Below the pieces are notes generated by a model that saw only the letters and a list, made by a program, of their open reading frames with translations, did not search any database and was not told where the DNA came from. Made by a program: the position numbers and the translations under genes. A stretch of DNA of 64,000 bases from Pseudomonadota bacterium (lineage in GTDB: Bacteria; Pseudomonadota; Alphaproteobacteria; Micavibrionales; Micavibrionaceae): assembly GCA_029558635.1 (NCBI GenBank), contig JAKQEE010000258.1:109052-173051 (forward strand), read 5' to 3'. Below, in pieces: positions 39,593 through 49,781 of the stretch; positions within the stretch are counted from its first letter, which is position 1, and every line of letters starts with the position of its first letter.

Positions 39593-40300
39593 TCAGGCGG
39601 CAATCTTTGCCAATGACAGGAATTGTTGCAACCGCTCGGTTTGCGGGGATTCAAGGATGGAGGCAGGGCCTTGTTCCGCGATTTTGCCGTTATCCATGAA
39701 GATCACCTGATCGGCGGCTTCCTTGGCAAAGCCGAGCGAGTGTGTAATCAGAAAAACGCCAATGCCGCGTTCCTTGAGGTGGGTCAGTTTTTCGAGAATC
39801 TTGGCGGTTTGTTCGACATCAAGCGCGGACGTGATTTCATCGAGCAGCACATATTTCGGGTTGAGGATCAGGGCGCGGGCCATGGCAACCCGTTGACGTT
39901 GGCCGACCGAAGTCTGGTTCGGGAATTTATCAATGAAATGATCCATCTCGAAAAGCTGGATCAGGCCGTCCATGTCTTTGTCCGCTTGCGGGTTGTGGTT
40001 GCGGGCGGGCAGCATAATGTTTTCACGCAAGGTGAGGTGCGGCCAGAGGAAGAGCGACTGGAACACCGCGGTGACTTTGGGCCACGGGGTACTTATTCCG
40101 AAGCGGAGATGTTTGTCATCAAGAATGATCTCGCCTTTATCGCTGTGCTCAAGAAGGCAGAGCATACGCAGCAACGTGGTCTTTCCCGTACCGGACGGGC
40201 CGATCACGCAGGTGATCTCTCCGGCCTTGATGTCCATGTCAATGCCGTCCAGAATTTTCCGGTGGTCGTAGGATTTATGGATGTTGCGAGCGGAGAGCAT
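39593..40300 (-). CDS. Amino-acid type ABC transporter ATP-binding protein
   Basis: Walker A GPSGTGKTTLLRM, signature SVGQRQRVAMARAL, Walker B YVLLDEITSALD. Confidence 0.93.
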   Translation of the reverse strand: MLSARNIHKSYDHRKILDGIDMDIKAGEITCVIGPSGTGKTTLLRMLCLLEHSDKGEIILDDKHLRFGISTPWPKVTAVFQSLFLWPHLTLRENIMLPARNHNPQADKDMDGLIQLFEMDHFIDKFPNQTSVGQRQRVAMARALILNPKYVLLDEITSALDVEQTAKILEKLTHLKERGIGVFLITHSLGFAKEAADQVIFMDNGKIAEQGPASILESPQTERLQQFLSLAKIAA

Positions 40301-40309
40301 GGTCGGGCC

Positions 40310-41152
40310 TTATTTCTGGATTTCGTAGGGTTTGGCGACCGGAAGAACCGCACCGGGGTATTCTTCGTATTTTTTGAGAATCCTGTCCATCATCCCGCCG
40401 TTGATAAGCTGCATGAAGGCTGTGTTTAACATGATTTCGAATTGGTGGTCGGCTTGGGGAAAGGCGATGGTGCTGGCAAAAACACGGACCGGTTGAGTGG
40501 CGGCGGCATTTTTGATTTCCCCCGGGTTCATTTCCTCAAACCTGAACCCGTCCCGAAAGGCCAAAAATGTAACGTCGGCCTTGCCTGTTGCGACATTCAT
40601 TAAATTGTCCGTAATGTCTGTCAGGTTTGGCAAAGATACGACTTGTGCCTTTGGAAAGTCCTGGGCGGCGATCATTCCTGCAATCATTCCATCGGATGAG
40701 GAAATGCGGATGGATGGATCGTTGATGGCCATGATGTCCTTGTCAAAACGGGTATCATCTGCGCGGACGAATGCCCCGACCGGCATATAGTAGAGCGGGG
40801 TCGAAAATCCGATATAGCCGAGTTTGGCTTGATAAGGGTTTTGCCAGTACCCGAAGCAGATGGCGTCATAGCGTCCATTCTGCAACCCCGGATCCATGTT
40901 TGCAAAACCGACCTCTTCGCTCCAGTCGATTCTAAGATCGAGTATTTTGGCTGCAGATTCCATGACATCGTAAATAATGCCGGACATTTGGCCGGTGTTT
41001 TGATCCTTGATGATGTGCGGTGGCAGAACAACATAACCGCAGCGGATGGTTTTGGTGCGTATAACCCGCTTGTAAGTCGATTCTTTTGCGTCTTGGGCAA
41101 GGGCAGGGATGGCAAATGATATGAGGGCAAACAGGATCAGAAGTTTTTTCAT
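40310..41152 (-). CDS. ABC transporter substrate-binding protein (family 3 type)
   Basis: Signal peptide; TIRCGYVVLPPHIIKDQNTGQMSGIIYDVMESAAKILDLRIDWSEEVGF; next to ATPase and permease. Confidence 0.88.
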   Translation of the reverse strand: MKKLLILFALISFAIPALAQDAKESTYKRVIRTKTIRCGYVVLPPHIIKDQNTGQMSGIIYDVMESAAKILDLRIDWSEEVGFANMDPGLQNGRYDAICFGYWQNPYQAKLGYIGFSTPLYYMPVGAFVRADDTRFDKDIMAINDPSIRISSSDGMIAGMIAAQDFPKAQVVSLPNLTDITDNLMNVATGKADVTFLAFRDGFRFEEMNPGEIKNAAATQPVRVFASTIAFPQADHQFEIMLNTAFMQLINGGMMDRILKKYEEYPGAVLPVAKPYEIQK

Positions 41153-41153
41153 G

Positions 41154-41819
41154 TTATTGCTCCGACAGGTTACGGGTGTAGCGTTTTTTGAGCCAGAAGG
41201 CGAAGGCGTTGACCGGAAGGCAGACGGCCAGAAAGAAAAATCCGAGGGCGGTGTAAATTTCGACAGGGCGGTAGATCTGGGCGTTGATGCGTTGGGCCAC
41301 GCGGAAAATTTCCTCGACCGAAATCAATGACGAGAAAAGCGTGGTGTGGAGCATCGCGACTTGCAGCAACAGCAGCGGCGGAATGGTTTCACGCAGGATC
41401 AGCGGTAACTGGATTTTGAAAATTGTTTGTTTGCGGGTGAGGCCCGTTACTCTGGCGGCGGTCAGATATTGTTTGGGGAAATCGTGGAGCGCGCCGCGCA
41501 CGATGTCGGCGACTGCAAAAATATTGACAAAGGAAAGGGTAAAGGCCGCCGTATAAAACGGGTCGATGACCACGTCAAACATCGCCTGAACCGGATAATG
41601 GAGCCAGAATAGAAAGACCAGCAGGGGAATGCCGCCCAGCAGGAACGAAAATCCGTGGGAGGGAAAGCCCACGCCCTTCGGGAACTTGTTGCCGGCCAGA
41701 CCCAGTGCGCCGCCCAAAATCAGGCCGGCGGTCCAGATAATCGCACATAGCTGGAGAGTCACCTTTAGTCCGCTTAAAAATGCCGGATAATAGGTGGTTA
41801 GAATATCCCAAACGCTCAT
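41154..41819 (-). CDS. Amino-acid type ABC transporter permease
   Basis: Multiple TM; AFTLSFVNIFAVADIVRGALHDFPKQYLTAARVTGLTRKQTIFKIQLPLILRETIPPLL. Confidence 0.85.
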   Translation of the reverse strand: MSVWDILTTYYPAFLSGLKVTLQLCAIIWTAGLILGGALGLAGNKFPKGVGFPSHGFSFLLGGIPLLVFLFWLHYPVQAMFDVVIDPFYTAAFTLSFVNIFAVADIVRGALHDFPKQYLTAARVTGLTRKQTIFKIQLPLILRETIPPLLLLQVAMLHTTLFSSLISVEEIFRVAQRINAQIYRPVEIYTALGFFFLAVCLPVNAFAFWLKKRYTRNLSEQ

Positions 41820-41871
41820 GTGTCAAATCCCTTGAATTTGGGAGAAATCCTAGAGGATTGAGGGGGCTAAA

Positions 41872-42279
41872 TCAAGGTTTTACGCCGCCCAGTTCACAAA
41901 GAATTTGCCATTCTTCGTCTGTAATCGGCATGACCGACAGGCGGGATTGTCGGATCAGGGCAATGTTTTCAAGTCTGGGGTCGGATTTGATCTGGGCGAG
42001 AGGTAAAGGTGTTTTAAACGGTTTCTTGCAGGCGACATCGACCAAGACAAAACGTTCATCCAGTGGGTCGGGGTAATGTTCGCGCTTCACCTCCATGATG
42101 CCGACGATTTCCTTTCCGATATTGGAATGGTAAAAGAAAACCTGTTCACCGCGTTTCATCGCCTTCATGTTGTTGCGGGCCTGATAATTGCGGACATCGT
42201 CCCACGGGGCCACACCTTTTTGTTTCAGGTCATCCCACGAAAATACATTCGGTTCCGATTTCATCAGCCAATATGCCAT
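41872..42279 (-). CDS. EVE domain protein
   Basis: AYWLMKSEPNVFSWDDLKQKGVAPWDDVRNYQARNNMKAMKRGEQVFFYHSN. Confidence 0.93.
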   Translation of the reverse strand: MAYWLMKSEPNVFSWDDLKQKGVAPWDDVRNYQARNNMKAMKRGEQVFFYHSNIGKEIVGIMEVKREHYPDPLDERFVLVDVACKKPFKTPLPLAQIKSDPRLENIALIRQSRLSVMPITDEEWQILCELGGVKP

Positions 42280-43272
42280 TTACTCCCCCTCCTCCCGTTG
42301 CGGGCGGGTGAGGATTTGGTCGATGGCGGATGTGATCGGCAGCGCGTTGTAGAGGCACTCGTAAATCGCTTTGGTGATCGGCATATCGACGTTATGTTCT
42401 TTGGCGAGGTCGTGCGTGGCCTTTGCTGTCTGTACGCCTTCGGTGACGGAATTTCTTCCCGCGAGGATTTCTTCCAATGGTTTGCCGGAGGCCAGTTCCG
42501 CGCCCAATGAAAAATTGCGGGATGTCATGCTGGAACAGGTCAGCATCATGTCACCGACGCCACATTGCCCCATCAGAGTTTCGCGTTTGCCGCCCAGTGA
42601 AACGGCGAGGCGTGCGATTTCGGCCAAGCCTCGCGTGACGAGGGCTGCGCGCGCGCTTTCACCCAGCCCCAGCCCGTGAACGATGCCGCACGCAATGGCG
42701 ATGACGTTTTTCACCGCGCCGCCGGTTTGCGCTCCGATCACGTCATTTGTGGTGTAGAGGCGCAAGTTCCTTGCGGTCAAAAGTTTGACAATTTGTTCGC
42801 CGGTGGTTTTGTTGGCGGCGGCGAGGGTCGAGGCGCTAGGGAGGCCGCGGCTGATTTCTTTGGCAAAGTTCGGGCCGGTGAGAAAGGCAATCTCGGCCTT
42901 CGGGGTTTCCTCGGTCGCGACGGTCGAGAGGAGTTTATGGGTTTGGGTCTCGATCCCCTTGGCGCAGATGACCATTTTTTGATGGTCGCGCAGCAGGGGG
43001 CCAAGGAGTTTGAGGTTCGTGCGCAAAAATTGCGCGGGTGTGACGTTCAAAATCACATCGGCACTTGATACGCTGGCCAGATCGGTCGTGATGTCGATCG
43101 ATTTGTGCAGATCGATGTCGGGCAGGTAGTCGGTATTGCGGCCCGTCTCACTCATGCGCGCGGCCAAATCCGCATCACGCGACCACAAGGTTACGTCGTG
43201 GCCTGCTGTGGCGTAGCATTGCGCCAATGCTGTTCCCCATGCGCCTGCGCCGATCACTGAAATTTTGGTCAT
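42280..43272 (-). CDS. gpsA: Glycerol-3-phosphate dehydrogenase [NAD(P)+]
   Basis: KISVIGAGAWGTALAQCYATAGHDVTLWSRD; GGAVKNVIAIACGI. Confidence 0.95.
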   Translation of the reverse strand: MTKISVIGAGAWGTALAQCYATAGHDVTLWSRDADLAARMSETGRNTDYLPDIDLHKSIDITTDLASVSSADVILNVTPAQFLRTNLKLLGPLLRDHQKMVICAKGIETQTHKLLSTVATEETPKAEIAFLTGPNFAKEISRGLPSASTLAAANKTTGEQIVKLLTARNLRLYTTNDVIGAQTGGAVKNVIAIACGIVHGLGLGESARAALVTRGLAEIARLAVSLGGKRETLMGQCGVGDMMLTCSSMTSRNFSLGAELASGKPLEEILAGRNSVTEGVQTAKATHDLAKEHNVDMPITKAIYECLYNALPITSAIDQILTRPQREEGE

Positions 43273-44318
43273 ACAAGCTCCTTTAATTCTTCGAGTGGCC
43301 AGCGGGGGCGGGCCTTGATGGATAGGGGGGCTGTGCGCCCTTGTTGCAGCAATTCCACTCCGGCCCATGCGATCATCGCGCCGTTGTCGGTTGCGTATTC
43401 TAGCGGCGGGCATTTAAGGGTAAAGCCGTGTTTGCTGGCACAATTGTTGAGTTCTGTGCGAATGGCTTTGTTGGCTGAAACTCCGCCGCAGACAATCAAT
43501 GCAGGGTCTTTTTTGTGCGGATAGGCGTTGCAGAATTTTTCCATGGCTTGTGCTGCGCGGTAGGACAAGGTTTCAGCCAGTGTCGATTGGAAGGAGGCCG
43601 CCAATGCCGCGAGATTTTCCGGCGTGTGGTCTGTTTTATCCAAGACCTGACGCATCGCGGTTTTTAATCCTGAAAAAGAAAACTCGATTTCCTTGCTCCC
43701 CTTCATCGGGATGGAGAAGGGGAATTGATGTTTTGCTTTTTTCAAATCCGCGCAATGGGATGCGAGTTTTTCGAGGTGCGGGCCACCCGGGTAGGGAAGG
43801 CCCATCATCTTGGCCGATTTATCAAAGCATTCACCCACGGCGTCATCGCGGGTGCTGGCCCACAGGTGATACTGCCCGACATCTTCGGCCACCAGAATTT
43901 GCGTGTGTCCGCCCGACACTAGCAAAACGAGATAAGGAAAGGGAATATCTTCGATCAAACGCGGGGTCAGGGCGTGGGCCTCCAAATGGTTAACGGCCAG
44001 AAAGGGTTTATTGTGGGCCAAGGCAATGGCTTTGCCCGCCATCATGCCGACCATCACCCCGCCGATCAGTCCCGGTCCGCAAGTGGCGGCCACTCCGTCG
44101 AGGTCGGAAAAATCGAGACCAGCTTGTTTTACAGCTTCATGGATCAAGTGGTCGAGGTGGTCAAGATGGGCGCGGGCCGCGATTTCCGGCACGACGCCGC
44201 CCGTGGCCTGATGGGTCTTTATTTGACTTAATACAAGATGAGACAAAACTTGCCGGTCGCTTGTCACAACCGCCACGCCTGTTTCATCGCAGCTTGTCTC
44301 AATTCCCAGAATTTTCAT
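43269..44318 (-). CDS. tsaD: tRNA N6-adenosine threonylcarbamoyltransferase TsaD
   Basis: MKILGIETSCDETGVAVV; AVNHLEAHALTPRL; LVSGGHTQIL. Confidence 0.96.
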   Translation of the reverse strand: MKILGIETSCDETGVAVVTSDRQVLSHLVLSQIKTHQATGGVVPEIAARAHLDHLDHLIHEAVKQAGLDFSDLDGVAATCGPGLIGGVMVGMMAGKAIALAHNKPFLAVNHLEAHALTPRLIEDIPFPYLVLLVSGGHTQILVAEDVGQYHLWASTRDDAVGECFDKSAKMMGLPYPGGPHLEKLASHCADLKKAKHQFPFSIPMKGSKEIEFSFSGLKTAMRQVLDKTDHTPENLAALAASFQSTLAETLSYRAAQAMEKFCNAYPHKKDPALIVCGGVSANKAIRTELNNCASKHGFTLKCPPLEYATDNGAMIAWAGVELLQQGRTAPLSIKARPRWPLEELKELV

Positions 44319-44462
44319 TTTTGGCCTTAATAATGAAGTGTTTAGCCCGTCCTGTGGACGAGGGCAAGATGTTGTGTGGCGGGGAGTTGCCAAAGGGCCT
44401 TGTTTGCTTTAACGATAGGGGTCTTAAAAACAGAGATAACATAATAAAAATCCAGAGCTTAT

Positions 44463-45392
44463 ATGGTTGATATTCTTCGCATCGGGACCCGCGGGTCGCA
44501 GTTGGCTTTGACCCAGACCCAGCAAGTGGCGGACGCTTTGCGCGCGGCGCATCCGTCGCTTGAGATTGAAATTGTCGAGATTGTGACGTCGGGGGACTGG
44601 AAACCGTCTCATGGCGAGACGCGCCTGATGGAAGCCCAAGGCGGTAAGGGCCAGTTCGCGCACGAGATCGAGCAGCGCATTCTGACCGGCGAGATCGATT
44701 GCGGTGTGCATTCGCTCAAAGATATGCCGTCTTTCTTGCCTCATGGCCTAAAAATCGAACATTTCCTGCCGCGTGAAGATGCGCGTGATGCGTTTATTTC
44801 GCTTAAATATAAAAATCTTGCCGAAATGCCGGAAGGCGCGGTGGTCGGGACGTCGAGCCTGCGGAGGCAGTCATTTCTTCTGTCCAAATTCCCGCATCTC
44901 AAGGTCGTGCCGTTGCGCGGGAATGTGGCGACGCGGCTTGAAAAGCTTGAACAAGGTTTGGTCGATGCGACATTTCTGGCTGTGGCGGGGCTTAACCGCT
45001 TGGGGCTTGCCGATCGTGCGACGTCTACCCTTTCTCCGGTCGAGTTTTTACCGGCTTGCGGGCAGGGCGTGATCGGGATCGAGCTGCGCACGGGCGATGT
45101 GGCCGCATCGCAACTGTTTGACGAGATTTCCTGTCCGGCTACGATGTTGTGCTCTGTTGCGGAGCGCGCGGCGCTTCAGGTTCTGGACGGGTCGTGCCAT
45201 ACGCCGGTCGGCTCTTATGCGACACTTGACGGGAACAAGATGCATCTGAAAGTCGCCGTGGCCGAACCTGATGGATCAGCGTTCTTCGAAGACGAAATTT
45301 CCGGTCCGGTGGTGACAGCCGAGGATGCGCGGACGATGGGGCAGGTGATAGGGCACCGGTTGAAGCCCCGCTTGCCTGAAGGAATTCTTTAA
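44463..45392 (+). CDS. hemC: Porphobilinogen deaminase
   Basis: LRIGTRGSQLALTQTQQVADAL; VGTSSLRRQSFLL; LDGSCHTPVGSYA. Confidence 0.96.
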   Translation: MVDILRIGTRGSQLALTQTQQVADALRAAHPSLEIEIVEIVTSGDWKPSHGETRLMEAQGGKGQFAHEIEQRILTGEIDCGVHSLKDMPSFLPHGLKIEHFLPREDARDAFISLKYKNLAEMPEGAVVGTSSLRRQSFLLSKFPHLKVVPLRGNVATRLEKLEQGLVDATFLAVAGLNRLGLADRATSTLSPVEFLPACGQGVIGIELRTGDVAASQLFDEISCPATMLCSVAERAALQVLDGSCHTPVGSYATLDGNKMHLKVAVAEPDGSAFFEDEISGPVVTAEDARTMGQVIGHRLKPRLPEGIL

Positions 45393-45394
45393 TC

Positions 45395-46120
45395 ATGGAA
45401 CGGCGCCTGATCCTTGTCACACGACCAAAGGAACAGGCGAAGGAATTCGCCGCAGAGATCGAACGTCTCGGGGCTGTTCCTGTTCTTTGTCCGCTTCTTG
45501 ATATTCACCCCGTTTCTTACGATTTGTCGCATTTTTCTCGTCCCGATGCTGTGCCCGATGCAATAATTGTCACCAGCCAGCAGGTGTTTTCCGTGGGGGC
45601 CGATTTTTCTCCTTTGCTTTCTGTTCCGGTTTATTGTGTCGGCGAAAAGACCGGTGAGGCAGCGCGCGGCGCCGGATTTGCCGATGTTTATGAAGCGGGA
45701 GGGGATGTGGATGCGCTTGTCGCGCTGGTGCGGGACCAGGTGCAACCTTCATCTCGGCTTTTGTATCTGCGCGGGGAGGATGTGCGGGCTGACATTGCAG
45801 CGTTGTTGGCAGGTTATCAGGTTGACGAGGAAATTATGTACGGGGCGGATGTCATTTCCGCATTGCCGCAGGATGTGATCGATCTGTTTCCTAAACTTTT
45901 TGCGATTTGTTTGTTTTCTCCGCGCAGCGGGTCTATTCTCAAGGGGCTGATGGACAAACACGGGCTTGGGCCTTTCGTGAAGAATATAAATCTCTTGTCT
46001 CTCTCGGACGCGGTGTTAGAGTCGGTGGATGATTTGGGGTGGAAAACGTCCCGCGTGGCGGATCGGAAAGATCTCCGGTCCATGATTGCGAATTTAACTT
46101 CTATATTGGATCGAATATGA
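45395..46120 (+). CDS. hemD: Uroporphyrinogen-III synthase
   Basis: LVTRPKEQAKEFAAEIERLGAVPVLCPLLDI; directly after hemC. Confidence 0.85.
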   Translation: MERRLILVTRPKEQAKEFAAEIERLGAVPVLCPLLDIHPVSYDLSHFSRPDAVPDAIIVTSQQVFSVGADFSPLLSVPVYCVGEKTGEAARGAGFADVYEAGGDVDALVALVRDQVQPSSRLLYLRGEDVRADIAALLAGYQVDEEIMYGADVISALPQDVIDLFPKLFAICLFSPRSGSILKGLMDKHGLGPFVKNINLLSLSDAVLESVDDLGWKTSRVADRKDLRSMIANLTSILDRI

Positions 46121-47676
46121 CGACGGAACATCAGGATAATATCGGCAATGCTGTGGAGATCATCGAACGGTTCGGCGGTATCCGGCCAATGGCCACCAAA
46201 ATGGGCGTGGCGGTCACCACTATTCAGGGGTGGAAGCAACGGAATTCTATTCCGTCCAACCGTTGCGATGATCTTTTGAAGGCGGCCAAAGTGCATGGTG
46301 TTGTACTCGACGATTTATTGGGAGGGGAGACTCTCGAGCCTGTCTCTGCGGTGAAAGAAAAAGAGATTCCGCTGGGACGCCCGGCCCCGTCTGTTTCGCC
46401 TGCGTCTTCCGACGAATTTGCTTCTCCGTCGTTGCAAATGCAAAGCCAGAAAACGACGTTGTTGATTGCGGGCGTTTTGATTATTGCGGCGGCTGTGGTC
46501 GGTATCGTGTTTGCCATGGCTCCCAAGGTCCAGCATTTGACCGAGCAGGAGCAACGCATTCGCGAGCTGGAAGCTCAGGTTCAGGCGATGAAAGAGGCAA
46601 AGCCCGCCGAGCCGTTGATTCCTGAGGAATACAAGCAGTCTCTGACCCAGTTGCAAAGCAGGGTTAGTGATCTGGCGGCGCAGGCGCAAAATTACAAGGG
46701 CGTTGTCGATGATATCCAGCGTGATTTGCAAAGCGGCAACATGCAACAACGCCTCTCTAAAATCGAAGGGCATATCCAGACGATGGTTGCACAAGCCAAA
46801 GCTGTCGGATTGCAGGATATGATCGCCAAGGTTCAGATGATGCAGTCTTCTCCGGAAGGGGCGGCGCAGCTGGGCGATGTTGTCCGGTCGTTGCTGCCCG
46901 TGGTGCAGTTGCCGGAAGGGGCGACGGATGAAAATTTCGCTGCGGCCTTGCAACAGTTAAAGGATAGCGACCCGAAAGTAGCTGAGACGTTCAAAGACGT
47001 TGCGCCTGAAGATATGAAGGCTGCGGTGATGCTGGTGGGGATGTCGCAACTCCGTTCATCTCTGGCGCGTGACAATCAATCGTTTGAAACGGATCTGACA
47101 TTGCTCAAAGCGACGATGGCCAAGGATGATCCTGAATTGGCGGCGGCGATTGATCGTCTTGCGCCCAAGGCCAAGAGCGGCGTTTTGACGCCTGACGGAT
47201 TGTCGAACGAGTTCCGGTCTCTAGCGGGGGATGTGGTCGCCGCGTCGTTGGCGGGCGAAAACGTCTCCGTTCAGGACAAAGCCTTGGCGCGGTTTGGCAA
47301 TCTGGTGACGGTCGAGAAGGATGGAAAACAGATTTCGGGAACCGATACGCAGATCCGTGTGGCGGAGGCGCAGAAGCTTCTCGATCAGGGCGATATCGAA
47401 GGGGCGGTTGCCGTTCTTCAGCAGATCGAAGGTCCTGCCGCCGAGAAAACGCAACCTTTTATCGACCAAGCGCAAGCCACGATGATGGCGCGTCAGGTTC
47501 AACAGATGCTCGGCACCAATTTGCTGATGAAGCTCAAATCCATGGCGGGCGGAGCGCGCGGTGGTGCGGGCGGGGCCTATATCGTCAAAAGCAACGGGCT
47601 TGACGGGATGATGGCGCCGTTCAAATCCATTATTCCGGAAGCTACCCAGAGCTTGCCGAAAGGTGGTGCGCAGTAA
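46117..47676 (+). CDS. HTH-TM-coiled-coil protein, mitofilin (Mic60/COG4223)-like
   Basis: N-terminal GVAVTTIQGWKQRNSIPSNRCDDLLKAA (carph-isopro-like HTH), TM TTLLIAGVLIIAAAVVGIVFAM, coiled coil; ATGA overlap with hemD. Confidence 0.7.
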   Translation: MTTEHQDNIGNAVEIIERFGGIRPMATKMGVAVTTIQGWKQRNSIPSNRCDDLLKAAKVHGVVLDDLLGGETLEPVSAVKEKEIPLGRPAPSVSPASSDEFASPSLQMQSQKTTLLIAGVLIIAAAVVGIVFAMAPKVQHLTEQEQRIRELEAQVQAMKEAKPAEPLIPEEYKQSLTQLQSRVSDLAAQAQNYKGVVDDIQRDLQSGNMQQRLSKIEGHIQTMVAQAKAVGLQDMIAKVQMMQSSPEGAAQLGDVVRSLLPVVQLPEGATDENFAAALQQLKDSDPKVAETFKDVAPEDMKAAVMLVGMSQLRSSLARDNQSFETDLTLLKATMAKDDPELAAAIDRLAPKAKSGVLTPDGLSNEFRSLAGDVVAASLAGENVSVQDKALARFGNLVTVEKDGKQISGTDTQIRVAEAQKLLDQGDIEGAVAVLQQIEGPAAEKTQPFIDQAQATMMARQVQQMLGTNLLMKLKSMAGGARGGAGGAYIVKSNGLDGMMAPFKSIIPEATQSLPKGGAQ

Positions 47677-49007
47677 TGATCAATACGATCTGGTATCTTT
47701 TTAAAATCTGTCTGGTTCTCGGGGTTGCTACTTACCTTGCGACGCTGCCGGGCGAGCTTGTCCTTGAATGGGGTCAATACCGCATGGCCGTGCAGATGGG
47801 ATTTGTTGCGGTAGCGGCGTTCCTCGGGTTTCTGGCGATGGTGTTTGCGTCGGGACTTGCATACCGGATTGTTTCTTTTCCATCTTCTTTTATGCGCTAT
47901 CGTCAGCATCGTCGCCATGCCAAGGGGTATCAGGCGTTGCTCAGGTCCTTGACTGCTGCGGCAACGGGCGATCAGAAAAATGCGCGGTATCTGGCGGTGC
48001 GGGCACAGAAATTGTTGCCTGAATCGGAAGCGGGCTTGCCGCTGTTGTTGCAGGCTCAGGCGATGCGTGATCTGGGTGACGGGGCCACGAAAGACGAGCC
48101 TTATCAGCTGTTATTGAAGAATGCCGAGACGGCGCTTCTGGGGCTTCATGGCTTGACACAGAATGCCATTCTGGATGGGGACTTTGCCAAGGCGTTGCTT
48201 CTGGCGCGTGAAGCGATCAAAAAATATCCGAAAAATTATGCGTTGCTTAAAACCGTTTATGATCTCGAGGTTCGCAACAGGCTCTGGAATGATGCGCTTC
48301 TGACCCTCGATCAGGCTGTAAAGCGCAAGGTGATCCCAAAAGAGACAGCGGCTCATGACCGTGCGGCCGTTTGTGTCGTGCTGGGTGATATGGCGACGGA
48401 AGGCGGACGTGCGGGCGAGACACTCGCGCTTTATCAAAAGGCTGTTGATGTCGATAACATATTTGTTCCGGCGGTTGCGCGTCTGGCGCGTGCGTATTTG
48501 TCCGCAGGCGAGCGCAAGAAGGCTTTGTCGGTTGTCAGCAAGTCATGGAAGAAGGCAGCACATCCCGATCTTATTCCGTTGTGGATGGAGGTTATGCCGT
48601 CGCCTAGAGTTGGTGAAATCGCGCCGCATTATAAATGGTTTGAGTCCCTTGCCAAATCCCACCCCGATTCCCCTTGTGTGGTGTTGGGGCTGGCCAAGGC
48701 TGCTATTCAGGACGGGTTATGGGGCGATGCGCGGGTCGCTTTGGCGCGTGCCGAAAAACTCGGCCCCACGGAAGAGTTGTACCGTTTGTGGGTCTTGCTC
48801 GAAGAGAAAACGGAAAATCGTGCGGAGGTTATTCGTCAATGGCTTGACCGCGCCTATACGGCTCCGAAATCGTCGTCATGGGTGTGTTCCAAGACCGGAC
48901 GTGTTTTCTCCGAATGGAGAGCAATTGTGGAGCCTGAGGGGTTGTTCAATACACTGGTCTGGGCAAAAATCCAGTCGTCCGATCCTGCTCTAATGCTTGC
49001 GGCCTGA
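47676..49007 (+). CDS. HemY-like TPR membrane protein
   Basis: YLATLPGELVLEWGQYRMAVQMGFVAVAAFLGFLAMVF; downstream TPR-like helices. Confidence 0.85.
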   Translation: MINTIWYLFKICLVLGVATYLATLPGELVLEWGQYRMAVQMGFVAVAAFLGFLAMVFASGLAYRIVSFPSSFMRYRQHRRHAKGYQALLRSLTAAATGDQKNARYLAVRAQKLLPESEAGLPLLLQAQAMRDLGDGATKDEPYQLLLKNAETALLGLHGLTQNAILDGDFAKALLLAREAIKKYPKNYALLKTVYDLEVRNRLWNDALLTLDQAVKRKVIPKETAAHDRAAVCVVLGDMATEGGRAGETLALYQKAVDVDNIFVPAVARLARAYLSAGERKKALSVVSKSWKKAAHPDLIPLWMEVMPSPRVGEIAPHYKWFESLAKSHPDSPCVVLGLAKAAIQDGLWGDARVALARAEKLGPTEELYRLWVLLEEKTENRAEVIRQWLDRAYTAPKSSSWVCSKTGRVFSEWRAIVEPEGLFNTLVWAKIQSSDPALMLAA

Positions 49008-49706
49008 CCTTTTCATCATCACGCTGGCAATTCCGATTCCACCCAGAAACCCGCCGATATGCGCGACCCAGGCGATGCTCGATCCGTCGGGTGCGCCCAA
49101 CACACCCATAAAGACCGAAATCGCAATCCAGGCGATGATGATCGGCATCATGTTGGAATTCATTCCCGATGTGCCGGTGCGCATGGCGAGCAAGACGGCG
49201 CCGAACAATCCACTGATCCCGCCCGAGGCGCCGACAATCGGCATGGTCGAGAAAGGCGAGAAAGCCAGATGGGTCAGAAGGGCGATCCAGCAGGAGAGAA
49301 TGAACAGGATCATATAGCGTTTGGGGCCGAGCCATTTTTCGGCGCCGCTGCCGATGGCGACCAGCATTAGCGCGTTGACGCCGACATGCATCCAGCTTCC
49401 ATGTATGAAGATCGAGGTGATCGGTGTGACGGGTGTCCACGGCATGAAAGGGGTAGAGCCGGTCCAGCTTCCCGAAATAAAGCCGCCGAAGAGTGCAACA
49501 TATTGCATTATATCGGGAATGAGTGCGAGAGACAGTGCCCAGATCACAAGGTGAAGACCCAGAATGAATCCCGTCAGATATTTCGTGATGGGCGGGATGT
49601 TAAACATCGGAGGGGCTTTGCGCGGCGGCATGTTGGACGGCACATTATTCGTGCGCGGTGTAAAGCGGATCACGTTGTCGCTATTGTCTTCGGGTTCGGA
49701 AGCCAT
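48990..49706 (-). CDS. Rhomboid family intramembrane serine protease
   Basis: IFIHGSWMHVGVNALMLVAIG; VGASGGISGLFGA (GxSG); AWVAHIGGFLGGIG. Confidence 0.92.
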   Translation of the reverse strand: MASEPEDNSDNVIRFTPRTNNVPSNMPPRKAPPMFNIPPITKYLTGFILGLHLVIWALSLALIPDIMQYVALFGGFISGSWTGSTPFMPWTPVTPITSIFIHGSWMHVGVNALMLVAIGSGAEKWLGPKRYMILFILSCWIALLTHLAFSPFSTMPIVGASGGISGLFGAVLLAMRTGTSGMNSNMMPIIIAWIAISVFMGVLGAPDGSSIAWVAHIGGFLGGIGIASVMMKRSGRKH

Positions 49707-49781
49707 AAAAGAAAATGTCCTTTGTTGTTTTCTGTTTAGCACAAAGGACATTTTAGCACATGTTATTTTTCGAGTTTTACG

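Noticed and set aside
39623-40429. 268-aa plus-strand ORF
   Set aside because: Antisense shadow of the ABC ATPase and binding protein genes
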